Both the position numbers and the translations under genes were made by a program. Of a DNA stretch of 61,985 bases, positions 18,801-26,258 are shown piece by piece. Every line of letters starts with the position of its first letter. Position 1 is the first letter of the stretch. Below the pieces are notes generated by a model, which was not told where the DNA came from, made no database searches, and saw nothing but the letters and a program-made list of their open reading frames with translations. The DNA comes from Desulfobacteraceae bacterium (GTDB lineage Bacteria > Desulfobacterota > Desulfobacteria > Desulfobacterales > Desulfosalsimonadaceae), in the NCBI GenBank assembly GCA_003597945.1, contig QZJS01000091.1:1-61985 (forward strand), read 5' to 3'.

Positions 18801-19341
18801 GTATGCCGAAGATGCCGAGGCCGTTCTGGCTTCCATTGACGCGGAGGTGACCCAATACTGCCGTCTGAAAATCGCATCCGCCATACTTTCGCGCACCATT
18901 GAACAATACCGGGAAAAATATCAGGGTCCCATGATTCTGCGGGCAAGCGAGCTGTTTAGGCAAATGACCCTGGGATCATTTACCGGCATCCGGGCCGAAT
19001 ACGATGAAAAGGGTGATCCGGTCCTGGTGGGAATCCGACCGGACACCGGCGACCAGGTCCGGGTGGAAGGCATGAGCGACGGCACCGCGGACCAGCTTTA
19101 CCTGGCCCTTCGCCTGGCCGGTCTGGAACAATACCTAGAAAACAGCGCGCCCCTGCCCTTTGTGGTGGATGATATCCTGCTGCGCTTCGATGACCGCCGG
19201 GCCGCGGCCACCCTCAATGTACTGGCTGAACTTTCTAAAAAAACCCAGGTCATCTTCTTCACCCATCACCAGCACCTGGTGGACCTGGTAAAGCGCGAAC
19301 TCCGGGCCGTTTCGCCCGTGATTCACACGATGAGTCTATAA
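15820..19341 (+). CDS. YhaN-type (SbcC/Rad50-like) coiled-coil ATPase
   Basis: 1173 residues. The N-terminal half-site has FGPNEAGKSS (Walker A, 32-41) and the typical NFRHP and IGHDDL motifs of YhaN proteins. About 850 residues of coiled coil follow (roughly 165-1020), with hinge-like breaks but no CxxC zinc hook seen in the middle. The C-terminus has RVEGMSDGTADQLYLALRL (signature), LPFVVDDILLRFDD (Walker B) and FFTHHQHLVDL (His switch). It is longer than the Bacillus protein. Together with the preceding nuclease it should form an Mre11-Rad50-like DNA repair complex. Confidence 0.9.
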   Translation: MKILKLNLIAFGPFQDAAFDLSGGASDFHILFGPNEAGKSSALRALRNMLFGIPLRTADNFRHPHTALRVGARLAGAGGQEIAFIRRKGQNKTLRAEDDKTLLAEDALSPFMGNIGQDLFEQMFAIGHDDLVRGGQEIISGGGRVGQALFSAGAGLIRLQAVQQDLALACDDLFKPAAQKPRINALLSQLQETLKSRKDALLHAKEWKDRESALHETQKHLEAIGSRLTDLKQQRARLERIRHALPLMARKKEIDHALVDCRQAPALADDFGRQRMDVEQGLAMARNDLARAAADIEKINGQLAALTVPEKLLEHGPAVSAIQQDLGSYRKARQDRPGLEARMRLLQKQAADQLAENGIDYDEGKTSHLKLPPGIIGDIRDLAKQYERLTARLEANQDQRDNIRNRMAALAKQEQTIAVPVDLTNLRAALESAQQAGPIEKKYAESRRAASEMETRLKNRLSRQTLWSGDMAVLDTLPFPSMESIDCFVQKFSDAAREIDRQKTEKAAIEANLVKIDIELTGMDLAQEIPTEADLEATRRLRDEGWRLISQQLAGHAPDPSENRKFITQFKKANGLADAFEQSMRQADRMADRLRREATQVSRKALHQAEKAHKQALKDTIGAALDAAVAQHDALAAKWAHLWEPAGIVPLSPPEMRAWLADMQTSITRYKDLRAARSAGDFMAAELESLKIFLIQALSSHHKILEPTRPLEELTAAAKACIIEGEKAIAEAAAIRKEVASLEEESSGLTSARARLKQELATWKEKWNAGITALSLTPDTGPGTAQSVIEGIQQAKRCINDADTLRKRIDGIDRDCAVFIKKINDLKTLLAPELDAESPDIVAESLNDRLAAAREAATRRKDLLDRLDNARRDQADAEKQIAESNIRLDSLCREAQCDNPEKLAEIEQQARLKKQFLEENEKIEKDLRNLSAGATVDDFIAEAGSMDPDAIGPETERMDAEISVLEQESAALNQNAGVLKKELQNMDGRAAAAGYAEDAEAVLASIDAEVTQYCRLKIASAILSRTIEQYREKYQGPMILRASELFRQMTLGSFTGIRAEYDEKGDPVLVGIRPDTGDQVRVEGMSDGTADQLYLALRLAGLEQYLENSAPLPFVVDDILLRFDDRRAAATLNVLAELSKKTQVIFFTHHQHLVDLVKRELRAVSPVIHTMSL

Positions 19342-19390
19342 GCAGTCTCCAATGTTAGCCGTTGCCAGTTGTGCATGTTAAGCAGCAACG

Positions 19391-19735
19391 CTAAATCAGA
19401 TCCAGGTGGATTTTTATGGCGGTTTCCACTTGGTCGAGGTCCCCGTTATCGATTTTTCCGATGAATTTAACGATCCGACTTTTGTCGAGAGTGCGGACTT
19501 GGTCGGCCTTGATCTTGGAATCTTTAGGAAGATTGCCTGCGCCCTTGGGCAGGAAAACCTCGAATGGATATATTTTTTCGATATGGCGGGAGGTAATCGG
19601 CAATATGGTTACGGTTCCGGAATAGGCGTTGTTTTTGTCGTTGGAGACAACGATGACCGGCCGGGTTTTTGCGATTTCCCTTCCGACAACCGGGTCCAGG
19701 TTTGCCAGATAAATACCACCCCTTTTAGTATTCAT
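19391..19735 (-). CDS. MazF/PemK-type mRNA interferase
   Basis: 114 residues from the ATG at 19735, which overlaps the end of the antitoxin gene by 11 bp. An earlier in-frame start at 19780 would put extra residues before the fold. RGGIYLANLDPVVGREIAKTR, RPVIVVSNDKNN, TVTILPITS and IKADQVRTLDKSR are the conserved strands of the MazF barrel, including the Arg and Thr used in RNA cleavage. It lies tail to tail with the YhaN-like gene. Confidence 0.9.
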   Translation of the reverse strand: MNTKRGGIYLANLDPVVGREIAKTRPVIVVSNDKNNAYSGTVTILPITSRHIEKIYPFEVFLPKGAGNLPKDSKIKADQVRTLDKSRIVKFIGKIDNGDLDQVETAIKIHLDLI

Positions 19736-19973
19736 CCCAGTTCTCCAGATCAGCGGATTCAAAATCATGCGCCAGTTCAAGGCTTTCCTTTCGCCTGGCC
19801 TGATAGCCGGCGCACAGTTGAGTCTCCAGGCTCAACTTTTCCTCCTCCTCGATTTGCCGGGAAATTGCATCCACGATAAACCGGCTTCGTTTTCGCGGTC
19901 CCGCCAAATGATCGAGTGTTACCAGCAAATTCTTGGGAATGGTGATATTTAAACGAACATTTTCCACACTCAT
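19725..19973 (-). CDS. Ribbon-helix-helix antitoxin partner of MazF
   Basis: 82 residues. VRLNITIPKNLLVTLDHLA is a ribbon-helix-helix DNA-binding start, followed by KRSRFIVDAI and an acidic tail (ESADLENWDEY) that would bind the toxin. GGAGG precedes the ATG. A strong promoter lies at 20006-20034. Confidence 0.85.
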   Translation of the reverse strand: MSVENVRLNITIPKNLLVTLDHLAGPRKRSRFIVDAISRQIEEEEKLSLETQLCAGYQARRKESLELAHDFESADLENWDEY

Positions 19974-20005
19974 TGTATGCCTCCATAGAATAATTTTTAC
20001 ATAAA

Positions 20006-20034
20006 ATAATACACAATAACGTGTGGAATGTCAA
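20006..20034 (-). promoter_or_regulatory. Promoter of the RHH/MazF module
   Basis: Minus-strand TTGACA (20029-20034) and TATTAT (20006-20011) with an ideal 17-bp spacer. The spacer holds ACAC-N6-GTGT, a short dyad that could be the antitoxin operator. Confidence 0.6.
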
Positions 20035-20095
20035 ATCATACGGTAAAATGGCATGCAAGAAAACAACGTATTTCGGGATAAGCAGAATAAGCAAA

Positions 20096-20133
20096 AGCGC
20101 CAATCCGGACCCGGTTTTGTCCGGATTGGCGCT
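20096..20133 (-). terminator. Intrinsic terminator downstream of the nrfA relic
   Basis: A perfect 15-bp GC-rich stem (20096-20110 with 20119-20133) and an 8-nt loop. On the minus strand the stem is followed by CTTTTGC, a short T run, so it would end transcripts coming from nrfA and shield the mazEF-like module. Confidence 0.7.
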
Positions 20134-20203
20134 GTATTTGGAGCTCGGTGTGTTCGACCGAGAAGGCGAATACGCCGGATCTATCTGATTTTATGCTTAT
20201 ATA

Positions 20204-21640
20204 TCAGCGTAACTTTTCCTGTCCGTCCCATAAAGGTTCGGCCGGCGGCAGCAGCGGCAGGTACCGGAGCCATTTGTGGGAATCCAGGTGGGCCTGGCTC
20301 TGCTGGAGTTTCCGGCTGTGTTCCATGATGGGCGGGACGATGTCCTTGATATCGCCCTCAAGCTCCGGTCCGATGGCGTAATTGGCGGCCTGGATTGCCA
20401 GACGGACGGCCTCATTGCTGTATTGCTGACTGCGGGCCAGGGTTTCCACCACCTTGACCGGGTTATGGAAACCCACGCTGTTTTCCGCTGACACCATGTC
20501 CCAGAACCACTGGCCTTTGCGGATCAATTCCCGGGCCTGAATCATCAGTGAATCATAGTCGGGATGACGTTCTCCTTCGTATTCGGAAGCCAGCCGGATA
20601 GCCTCGTGGGCCCGGACCGAGTTTTCCTGGGCGATGAGCAACTGCTCCCAGGTCCGCTTCTGGGTGAACAGGACCCGCTCCTTCAGATATTCGGGCTGCT
20701 TGTCCGCGTGGCACTGGAGGCAGGACTGCTCAATGGTTTTTAAGGGCGAGGTCCAATGGTGAGAAGATATCTTTTTCTTTCCGTCCACCCGGATATAGGG
20801 CATATGGCAGTCGGCGCAGGTCACGCCCGCGGCCCCGTGGGGTCCGTCGATCCAGGTTTCGAATTCCGGATGCTGGGCCTTGAGCATGGGCGTTTTCGAC
20901 ACCGCGTGGGTCCAGTCCACGAAATTGCCCTCAAATCCCGGCACGGCCGTGGATCCCTTGTCCTTGTAATATTCATAGGAGTCTTCGGGCGTAAACCCGT
21001 TGTCCCAGGGAAACGTCACCTTGGCGGCCGGTCCGAGGGTCTTGTCCTGAAAATAATATTCCACATGTCACTGGCCGCAGACATAGGCCCGCATTTCGTT
21101 GCGGAAAGCCTGCTTCCAGTCGATGCCGCGCCGCAACATGGCCTCGTTAAAGGGTACATTGGTGATGCGCAGTTCCATATTCCAGGGATCATGGCAGGAT
21201 TGCAGCCGATGGCGTTGTCGTCCATATCCACTCGGGTCCGGAATTCGTGGAATTCCATGGCCCAGAAATCATCGCCGTAGGTATTATGCCATTGCGGCAG
21301 CGTGTTGGTCTTGCAGTTCCAGCACGTAGCCGGAAGGCCGGCCTGCTCGCTGTAATTGTTGATGCGGTCGATATGAAGGATGTCGTAGATGGCATTGCAT
21401 ATGGCCCCTGGCCCGCTTGTATTCGTAGCTGAAGGGATAGCCCATCCAGAGGTTTTCAGCTAGGACTGGGCGTGCTTATACCCTTTGGGCGGCGGATTGA
21501 CGCCGTCATGCTTGTCATGGGGGACCGAACCCGAGTATTCGGTCATACGGGTATCGTCCTTATTGTTGAGATAACTTTGATAATGAAGGGGAAAGTCCTC
21601 TGAAAAAGCCTTTCGGCATGGGGCTGTTTTCCTCCTTTCC
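20204..21640 (-). pseudogene. nrfA: Cytochrome c nitrite reductase, decayed
   Basis: Translation of the minus strand gives the body of pentahaem NrfA: EDFPLHYQSYLNNKDDT, DILHIDRINNYSEQAGLP, the active-site haem motif CWNCK, then CADCH and CLQCH in the intact 3' part (20204-21064). At least five lesions are visible: a TAG at 21460-21462, a one-base loss near 21453, a one-base gain near 21395, a one-base loss near 21199 that destroys one CxxCH motif, and a TGA at 21068-21070 where the second Cys of CGQ-C-H should be. The N-terminus with its signal peptide is also missing, and no nrfH is adjacent. The product cannot be a functional NrfA unless the sequence is wrong at many sites. A partial C-terminal reading frame of 286 codons remains open. 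Confidence 0.88.
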
Positions 21641-21675
21641 GAATAAATACATAGAGAAACAATATAATCGAACAG

Positions 21676-22227
21676 TTAAATCCCGCATGCCTTCATGGTC
21701 TCCGCCATTTTTTTATACACGTCGGAAAATCGCAGCAGGCCGACAATTATTTTTTCCTCAAGAACGAACAGGGAATCATGCCGGCCCATAACAAAAGCGT
21801 CAAAGGCCCTGGCCAGGGGATCGTCGATACCAACGGTTTGGCCTTCTTCCGCGATCCGGATAAAATCCTTTATCCGAACACTTGCTGCTTTACGGCACAG
21901 ATCCGAAAACGGGGTCTGCCACAGGCGGTATTCATCCTGCATGGATTTGCGCGCATAGCCCACCCCGAAACGGGTAATGGTTTTTTCCACTTCCACATCA
22001 TCATATTTTCGTTCCAACCCGCGGATCAGATCAACGGGTGAAATTTTTCCCACCACACGGCCCGCGGGGTCTTCCACCAGGAGAATCCGCTGCCCGCTTT
22101 TTCCGGATAAATATTTTTCCTGGGCGTTTTCTAAGGCCTGTAAGGCCTCATAAAACGTTGCCGTGTCGGCGATTTTGGGGAACCGGTCAACCGGCGTCAG
22201 CAGTTCACGTACTTTCATTTTTTCCAT
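21676..22227 (-). CDS. Tandem CBS-domain protein
   Basis: 183 residues from the ATG at 22227 (AAGGAG eight bases upstream). The open frame extends 95 codons further upstream, but that part is an out-of-frame shadow of the OadB-like gene. Two CBS motifs: KVRELLTPVDRFPKIADTAT with LLVEDPAGRVVGKISPVDLI, and VRIKDFIRIAEEGQTVGIDD with SLFVLEEKIIVGLLRFSDVY. CBS pairs usually bind adenine nucleotides. The start lies 18 bp after the OadB-like stop, suggesting it tunes the sodium pump by energy state (inference). Confidence 0.85.
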   Translation of the reverse strand: MEKMKVRELLTPVDRFPKIADTATFYEALQALENAQEKYLSGKSGQRILLVEDPAGRVVGKISPVDLIRGLERKYDDVEVEKTITRFGVGYARKSMQDEYRLWQTPFSDLCRKAASVRIKDFIRIAEEGQTVGIDDPLARAFDAFVMGRHDSLFVLEEKIIVGLLRFSDVYKKMAETMKACGI

Positions 22228-22244
22228 ACCATGATCTCCTTGTT

Positions 22245-23369
22245 TTATATCAAAAAACTCCACAATACGCCGGCGGCAATGGCCGAACCGATGACGCCGG
22301 ATGAGTTGCAGGCCATGGCATCCATCAACAGGTAATTGGACGGGTCTGCCTTCTGACCCATCAGATGCACTTCCCGGGCCGATCCCGGCACGGCGGACAC
22401 CCCCGCGGCGCCCAAAAGCGGATTGATCTTTTCCTTTAAAAACAGATTCATGATTTTGGCAAAAAGGATACCTGACGCCGTTGCGATGCTGAAGGCGACC
22501 GCCCCCAGACAAAATATTCCTACCGATTTGGCGGTTAAAAACACATCTCCCTGGGTGCTGGCGCCTACGGTGAACCCGAGAAAAATCGTGGCGGTGTCAA
22601 TGATGGTGGTGCGGGCCGTCTTGGCCAGCCGCTCGGTGGCGCCGCACTCCTTTAAAAAATTGCCGAAAAAAAACGTCCCCAGCAGCGGTATGGATGCCGG
22701 TGCCAGAAAACAGCATAGAAAAACCCCGACACCTGGGAAAATCATGAGTTCCTTCCGTGGTACCGCTCTGCCTTCCGGCATGCGGATCAATCGTTCTTTC
22801 CGGGTGGTGAGAAGCCGCATGATGGGCGGCTGGATCACCGGAATCAATGCCATGTAGGAATATGCGGCGATGGCAACGGGTCCGATGAGATGGGGGGCCA
22901 GTTTCGCGGTTAAAAAAATGGATGTGGGTCCGTCCGCACCGCCGATGATGGCAATAGACGCGGCTTCTTTGGGGAGAAATCCTAGAACCAGAGCGGTGAT
23001 GAGCGTGAAAAAAATCCCGATCTGGGCTGCGGCGCCTAAAAGCATCAGCTTGGGCCGGGCCAGCAGCGGAGTGAAATCCGTCATGGCGCCAAGGCCCAGA
23101 AATATAATGGAGGGATAACATCCGGTGGTCACGCCGAAATAGAGGTAACTCAACACGCTGTTTTCTTCATAGATGCCCAGCCCCAGCCCTTTGAAGAACG
23201 GAACGTTTCCCACGAGAATCCCGAATCCGATGGGTATGAGCAGCAGCGGCTCGTAATTTTTGGCGGCGCCCAGATAAAGAAAAACAGCGCCGGCAATAAA
23301 CATGATAATATGACGGTAATCCGCCAGATAAAAACCCGTATTGGTTAAAAACTGCATTAACAGATCCAT
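22245..23369 (-). CDS. Na+-translocating decarboxylase beta subunit (OadB/GcdB/MmdB family)
   Basis: 374 residues, about nine to eleven membrane helices. GGADGPTSIFLTAKLAP holds the essential Asp of the ion channel, and NYLLMDAMACNSSGVIGSAIAAG is the C-terminal sodium-binding helix. Full length for the family. In characterised enzymes this subunit decarboxylates carboxybiotin and exports Na+. The preceding gene is a gamma-like subunit. No biotin carrier or carboxyltransferase alpha subunit lies in the window, so the acid substrate (oxaloacetate, methylmalonyl-CoA or glutaconyl-CoA) cannot be told. Confidence 0.93.
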   Translation of the reverse strand: MDLLMQFLTNTGFYLADYRHIIMFIAGAVFLYLGAAKNYEPLLLIPIGFGILVGNVPFFKGLGLGIYEENSVLSYLYFGVTTGCYPSIIFLGLGAMTDFTPLLARPKLMLLGAAAQIGIFFTLITALVLGFLPKEAASIAIIGGADGPTSIFLTAKLAPHLIGPVAIAAYSYMALIPVIQPPIMRLLTTRKERLIRMPEGRAVPRKELMIFPGVGVFLCCFLAPASIPLLGTFFFGNFLKECGATERLAKTARTTIIDTATIFLGFTVGASTQGDVFLTAKSVGIFCLGAVAFSIATASGILFAKIMNLFLKEKINPLLGAAGVSAVPGSAREVHLMGQKADPSNYLLMDAMACNSSGVIGSAIAAGVLWSFLI

Positions 23370-23442
23370 TGATTCCTATTGCTCCATATCATTTGATGCT
23401 GATGCTTCATTATGCGCGCGTGTGGGTTAAACTGTTGACCGC

Positions 23443-23898
23443 TCAGCGCTTCCAAACGAAAAAACCGTTGCCGTCCGATACGATGTCTTCCGATGCAATC
23501 AGCATGTTTACGGTGGAATACGGTCTATTCAATCCGCGCTTTTCGGCAAGATCCAACAGTTTCGGCAATGAAAAGGGTTCGCCCATGCGGTGGGTGATCA
23601 TTTTATAATTTCGAATGATTTCCTCGGAGTGTTTTTCCTCCGTCGTCTTATTGGGAGTTGCTGTTTTACCGGGGGTCAGTGTTGCCGGCAATTCCGTACC
23701 GCATTTCTTATTCGCTTTCTTCCGGTTTTTATGATTGTTTTTATTGGCTATGATATACCAACGTTCGAATAGATCCAGAATTCGGTGAAGCTGGGAAATT
23801 ACAAAAGACAGCAGGATCAAACCGGAAAAAACAATACTGATGCCAACAAAGGCCATTGCCCATCCGTTATGGGCGGATATATTTTCCAAACCAATCAA
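23443..23898 (-). CDS. OadG-like gamma subunit with C-terminal helical domain
   Basis: A TTG at 23898 with GGAGG six bases upstream gives 151 residues, a better start than the ATG at 23991, which lacks a ribosome-binding site. GLENISAHNGWAMAFVGIS is followed by one transmembrane helix (VGISIVFSGLILLSFVISQL), the usual gamma-subunit anchor. A Lys/Asn-rich linker leads to a C-terminal region (EEIIRNYKMITHRMGEPF, LPKLLDLAEKRGLNRPYSTV, NGFFVWKR) not found in classical OadG. This looks like a small helix-turn-helix or winged domain. It sits 73 bp before the OadB-like gene. Confidence 0.7.
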   Translation of the reverse strand: MIGLENISAHNGWAMAFVGISIVFSGLILLSFVISQLHRILDLFERWYIIANKNNHKNRKKANKKCGTELPATLTPGKTATPNKTTEEKHSEEIIRNYKMITHRMGEPFSLPKLLDLAEKRGLNRPYSTVNMLIASEDIVSDGNGFFVWKR

Positions 23899-24070
23899 AC
23901 CGGACCTCCACGAATTTATGACAAACCGATTATCGCTAAACGTTATGTGGCTGGTGATCTTAATCAGAATCTTTATGATGATGCAAACCAAAAAATAAAA
24001 TCAGGCCGTCATGAAAAGTGTTCGTTGTGATCCCATCACCTGCAAACATAGGTTATTTATTTAAAGACGA

Positions 24071-25864
24071 TTAGAAATCTACCATGGTAAAGGGCCAGAA
24101 ATACATCAGCAACGGAACCGCAATAACAATCGTCAATACGGACAACGGAAGCCCCAGCCGCCAGTAATCTCCGAAGCGATAACCTCCGGGGGCCATGACC
24201 AGCATGTTGGATTGATGTCCCACGGGCGTTAAAAACGCGCATGATGCTCCAATGGCCACCGACATCAGCAGCGGGTCAACAGAAACATTCATTCCGTGGG
24301 CCAGACTGACGGCAATGGGCGCCATCAAAACAGCGGCTGCCGCGTTATTGACCACGTTGGATAACGTCATGGTGCCGGCCATTACCGCCGCAAGGATTGC
24401 CCACACAGGAAACACATCGGACATCAGCAGGAATTTTTCGGCGATCAATCGGGCGCCGCCGGTGCTTTCCAGTGCGTATCCCAAAGGGAACATGGCCCCC
24501 AACAGCACAATAATAGGCCAGTCGATGCTATTATACATTTCATCCAGCGAAACCAGCCCGGCCAGCACCATGACCACCGCCGCCGCCATGAAGGACACCT
24601 GGACCGGCAGGATATTAAACGCGGCCAGGCCCATGGCCCCGCCGAAAATGGCCACGGCTGGTAGAATGTTACGAGGCTTGTCCATACTGAGACCGCGTTC
24701 GGCCAACGGAAGGCATTTGAGGGATTTCAAGGCGGGCTGCAATTTATCACGGCTGCCCTGAAGCAGCAGAATATCGCCGATGACAAAACGGGTTTTGTTC
24801 AGCCGGGTTTTGAGACGATGTCCCTGGCGGGCCACGGCCAGCAGGTTGATGCCGTAATGATGACGCAGATCCAAATCGATCACGGTTTTACCCACCATCT
24901 TCGATCCCGGTGTAATGATGGCTTCGGACATCTGAATATCTTTGTCCCCGAGAATGGCCCGGCAGTCGCCCTTGCATTCGGCAAGTTTAAGCCCCCTATC
25001 ATCGATGAGATATTTCAAATCCTCGGAATCGGCTTCCACCAGCAGAATATCGCCGGCCTCGATGGTCTGGTACCAGGAAGGCGCCGGCATGTGATGATCG
25101 CCCCGAACCACGGCCACCACCGTCAGATCCCGGTCTTTGCCCTTTTCGGATGTCAGTTCATAAATGGAACGGCCGACGACTTCAGCGCCATAAGGTACTT
25201 CCACCTCACTGATATATTCCTCAATTTTAAACAATTCCTCCGGAGATCCCTGGCCTTCCCGCCGGGGGGTGAGGCGCCACATCAGGGAAATAAAGGCCAA
25301 ACCGGCAACTGCAACCCCGAGACCCACCGGCGTGAAATCGAACATGCCGAAGGGCGGCGCGCCGGTTTCAGCCCGGATGGCGGCAATGATGATATTCGGG
25401 GGCGTTCCGATCAGGGTGATCAAACCACCCATGAGCGAACCAAACGCAATGGGCATCAGGAGATAGGAAGGAGAACGTCCGCTTTGGCGCGCCATCCATA
25501 TGGCCACGGGCATGAGCAGCGCCAGGGCGCCGACATTGTTCATGAACCCTGAGCAAAGAGTCACGATGCCGGTCAAGGTCGCTACCTGGATGGTGGGACG
25601 GGAACCGGCCCGGGACAACAGGCGCGACAGGCTGTCCACCACGCCGGCGTTAAGAAGGCCACGGCTGAGAATCAGCACGGCAGCCACGGTAATCACGGCC
25701 GGATGTCCAAATCCAAGAAAAACCTGATCCGGCGGGACCAGACCGATAACAAAAACCGAAAAAAGAGCCGCCAGGGAAACCAGGTCGTAACGCCAGCGGC
25801 CCCAGACAAAAAGAGATAGGGTTGCCAGCAAAATGATAAAGATCGCCAATTGATCGACAGTCAT
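24071..25864 (-). CDS. SLC13/DASS-type anion transporter with two TrkA-C domains
   Basis: 597 residues: about five helices, a cytoplasmic pair of TrkA-C (RCK_C) domains (about 210-375; EVEVPYGAEVVGRSIYEL and AIITPGSKMVGKTVIDL), then about six more helices. SNT/NNA motifs of the family are seen as MNNVGALALLMPVAI, LIGTPPNII and SNVVNNAAAAVLMAPIA with TPVGHQSNMLV. Such YfbS-like carriers move sulfate, dicarboxylates or related anions with Na+. It lies upstream of the Na+-pump genes on the same strand, 172 bp before the TTG start, so co-regulation is plausible: Na+ exported by the pump could drive this uptake. Confidence 0.88.
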   Translation of the reverse strand: MTVDQLAIFIILLATLSLFVWGRWRYDLVSLAALFSVFVIGLVPPDQVFLGFGHPAVITVAAVLILSRGLLNAGVVDSLSRLLSRAGSRPTIQVATLTGIVTLCSGFMNNVGALALLMPVAIWMARQSGRSPSYLLMPIAFGSLMGGLITLIGTPPNIIIAAIRAETGAPPFGMFDFTPVGLGVAVAGLAFISLMWRLTPRREGQGSPEELFKIEEYISEVEVPYGAEVVGRSIYELTSEKGKDRDLTVVAVVRGDHHMPAPSWYQTIEAGDILLVEADSEDLKYLIDDRGLKLAECKGDCRAILGDKDIQMSEAIITPGSKMVGKTVIDLDLRHHYGINLLAVARQGHRLKTRLNKTRFVIGDILLLQGSRDKLQPALKSLKCLPLAERGLSMDKPRNILPAVAIFGGAMGLAAFNILPVQVSFMAAAVVMVLAGLVSLDEMYNSIDWPIIVLLGAMFPLGYALESTGGARLIAEKFLLMSDVFPVWAILAAVMAGTMTLSNVVNNAAAAVLMAPIAVSLAHGMNVSVDPLLMSVAIGASCAFLTPVGHQSNMLVMAPGGYRFGDYWRLGLPLSVLTIVIAVPLLMYFWPFTMVDF

Positions 25865-25915
25865 GCTTGTTGTTTCCTGATGCGGTCCGAATGAACAACC
25901 ATATGAAATGCGTTA

Positions 25916-26254
25916 TTAAAAAGGGATATCTTCAGAATCGTCTTTTTTGCCTTTTTTCTTTTTTTTAAAGGGTGTTACCTTTTTCATATCGGATTCAAAC
26001 CTTTCGTAACCATCATCATCGCCATCGTCATAGAAGTCTTCTTCGTAAAAATCATCATCATCTTCATAATCATCGTCATATTCCGGACGGATGGCGGCGA
26101 TAGAAGAAAAAAACACCCCCAGGGATTCACACAGCAACTTAATGATTTCAGCCTGGGTTTTTCGCTGATCGAGATTTTTAATGCCTGACATTGCTTTGAT
26201 ATTTCGCTTGATTTCTTTAGCCAGCGATTCAATCATCTCCTCCAGTGTATCCAT
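25916..26254 (-). CDS. Small protein with Asp/Glu tract and basic tail, unknown function
   Basis: 112 residues from the ATG at 26254, five bases after the hemerythrin-like gene. The N-terminus (1-60) is helical (MDTLEEMIESLAKEIKRNI). The middle is an extreme acidic run (DDDYEDDDDFYEEDF and DDGDDDG) and the end is KKKKKGKKDDSEDIPF. No known domain is recognised. The tract could bind metal ions or mimic nucleic acid; its coupling to a di-iron protein suggests a shared role. The acidic low-complexity stretch is real sequence, not a translation artefact, since the helical N-terminus is in the same frame. Confidence 0.65.
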   Translation of the reverse strand: MDTLEEMIESLAKEIKRNIKAMSGIKNLDQRKTQAEIIKLLCESLGVFFSSIAAIRPEYDDDYEDDDDFYEEDFYDDGDDDGYERFESDMKKVTPFKKKKKGKKDDSEDIPF

Positions 26255-26258
26255 TACA

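Noticed and set aside
21068..21070. UGA at a haem-binding Cys as a selenocysteine codon in NrfA
   Set aside because: Four other lesions in the same gene show decay, and the CxxCH haem linkage needs Cys.
22228..22512. N-terminal extension of the CBS protein
   Set aside because: The frame overlaps the OadB-like gene in another frame and reads as low-quality sequence; a strong ribosome-binding site supports the ATG at 22227.
25960..26110. GAT/GAA-rich stretch as a microsatellite or CRISPR-like repeat
   Set aside because: It encodes the acidic tract of a protein with a normal helical N-terminus; repeats are not regular.
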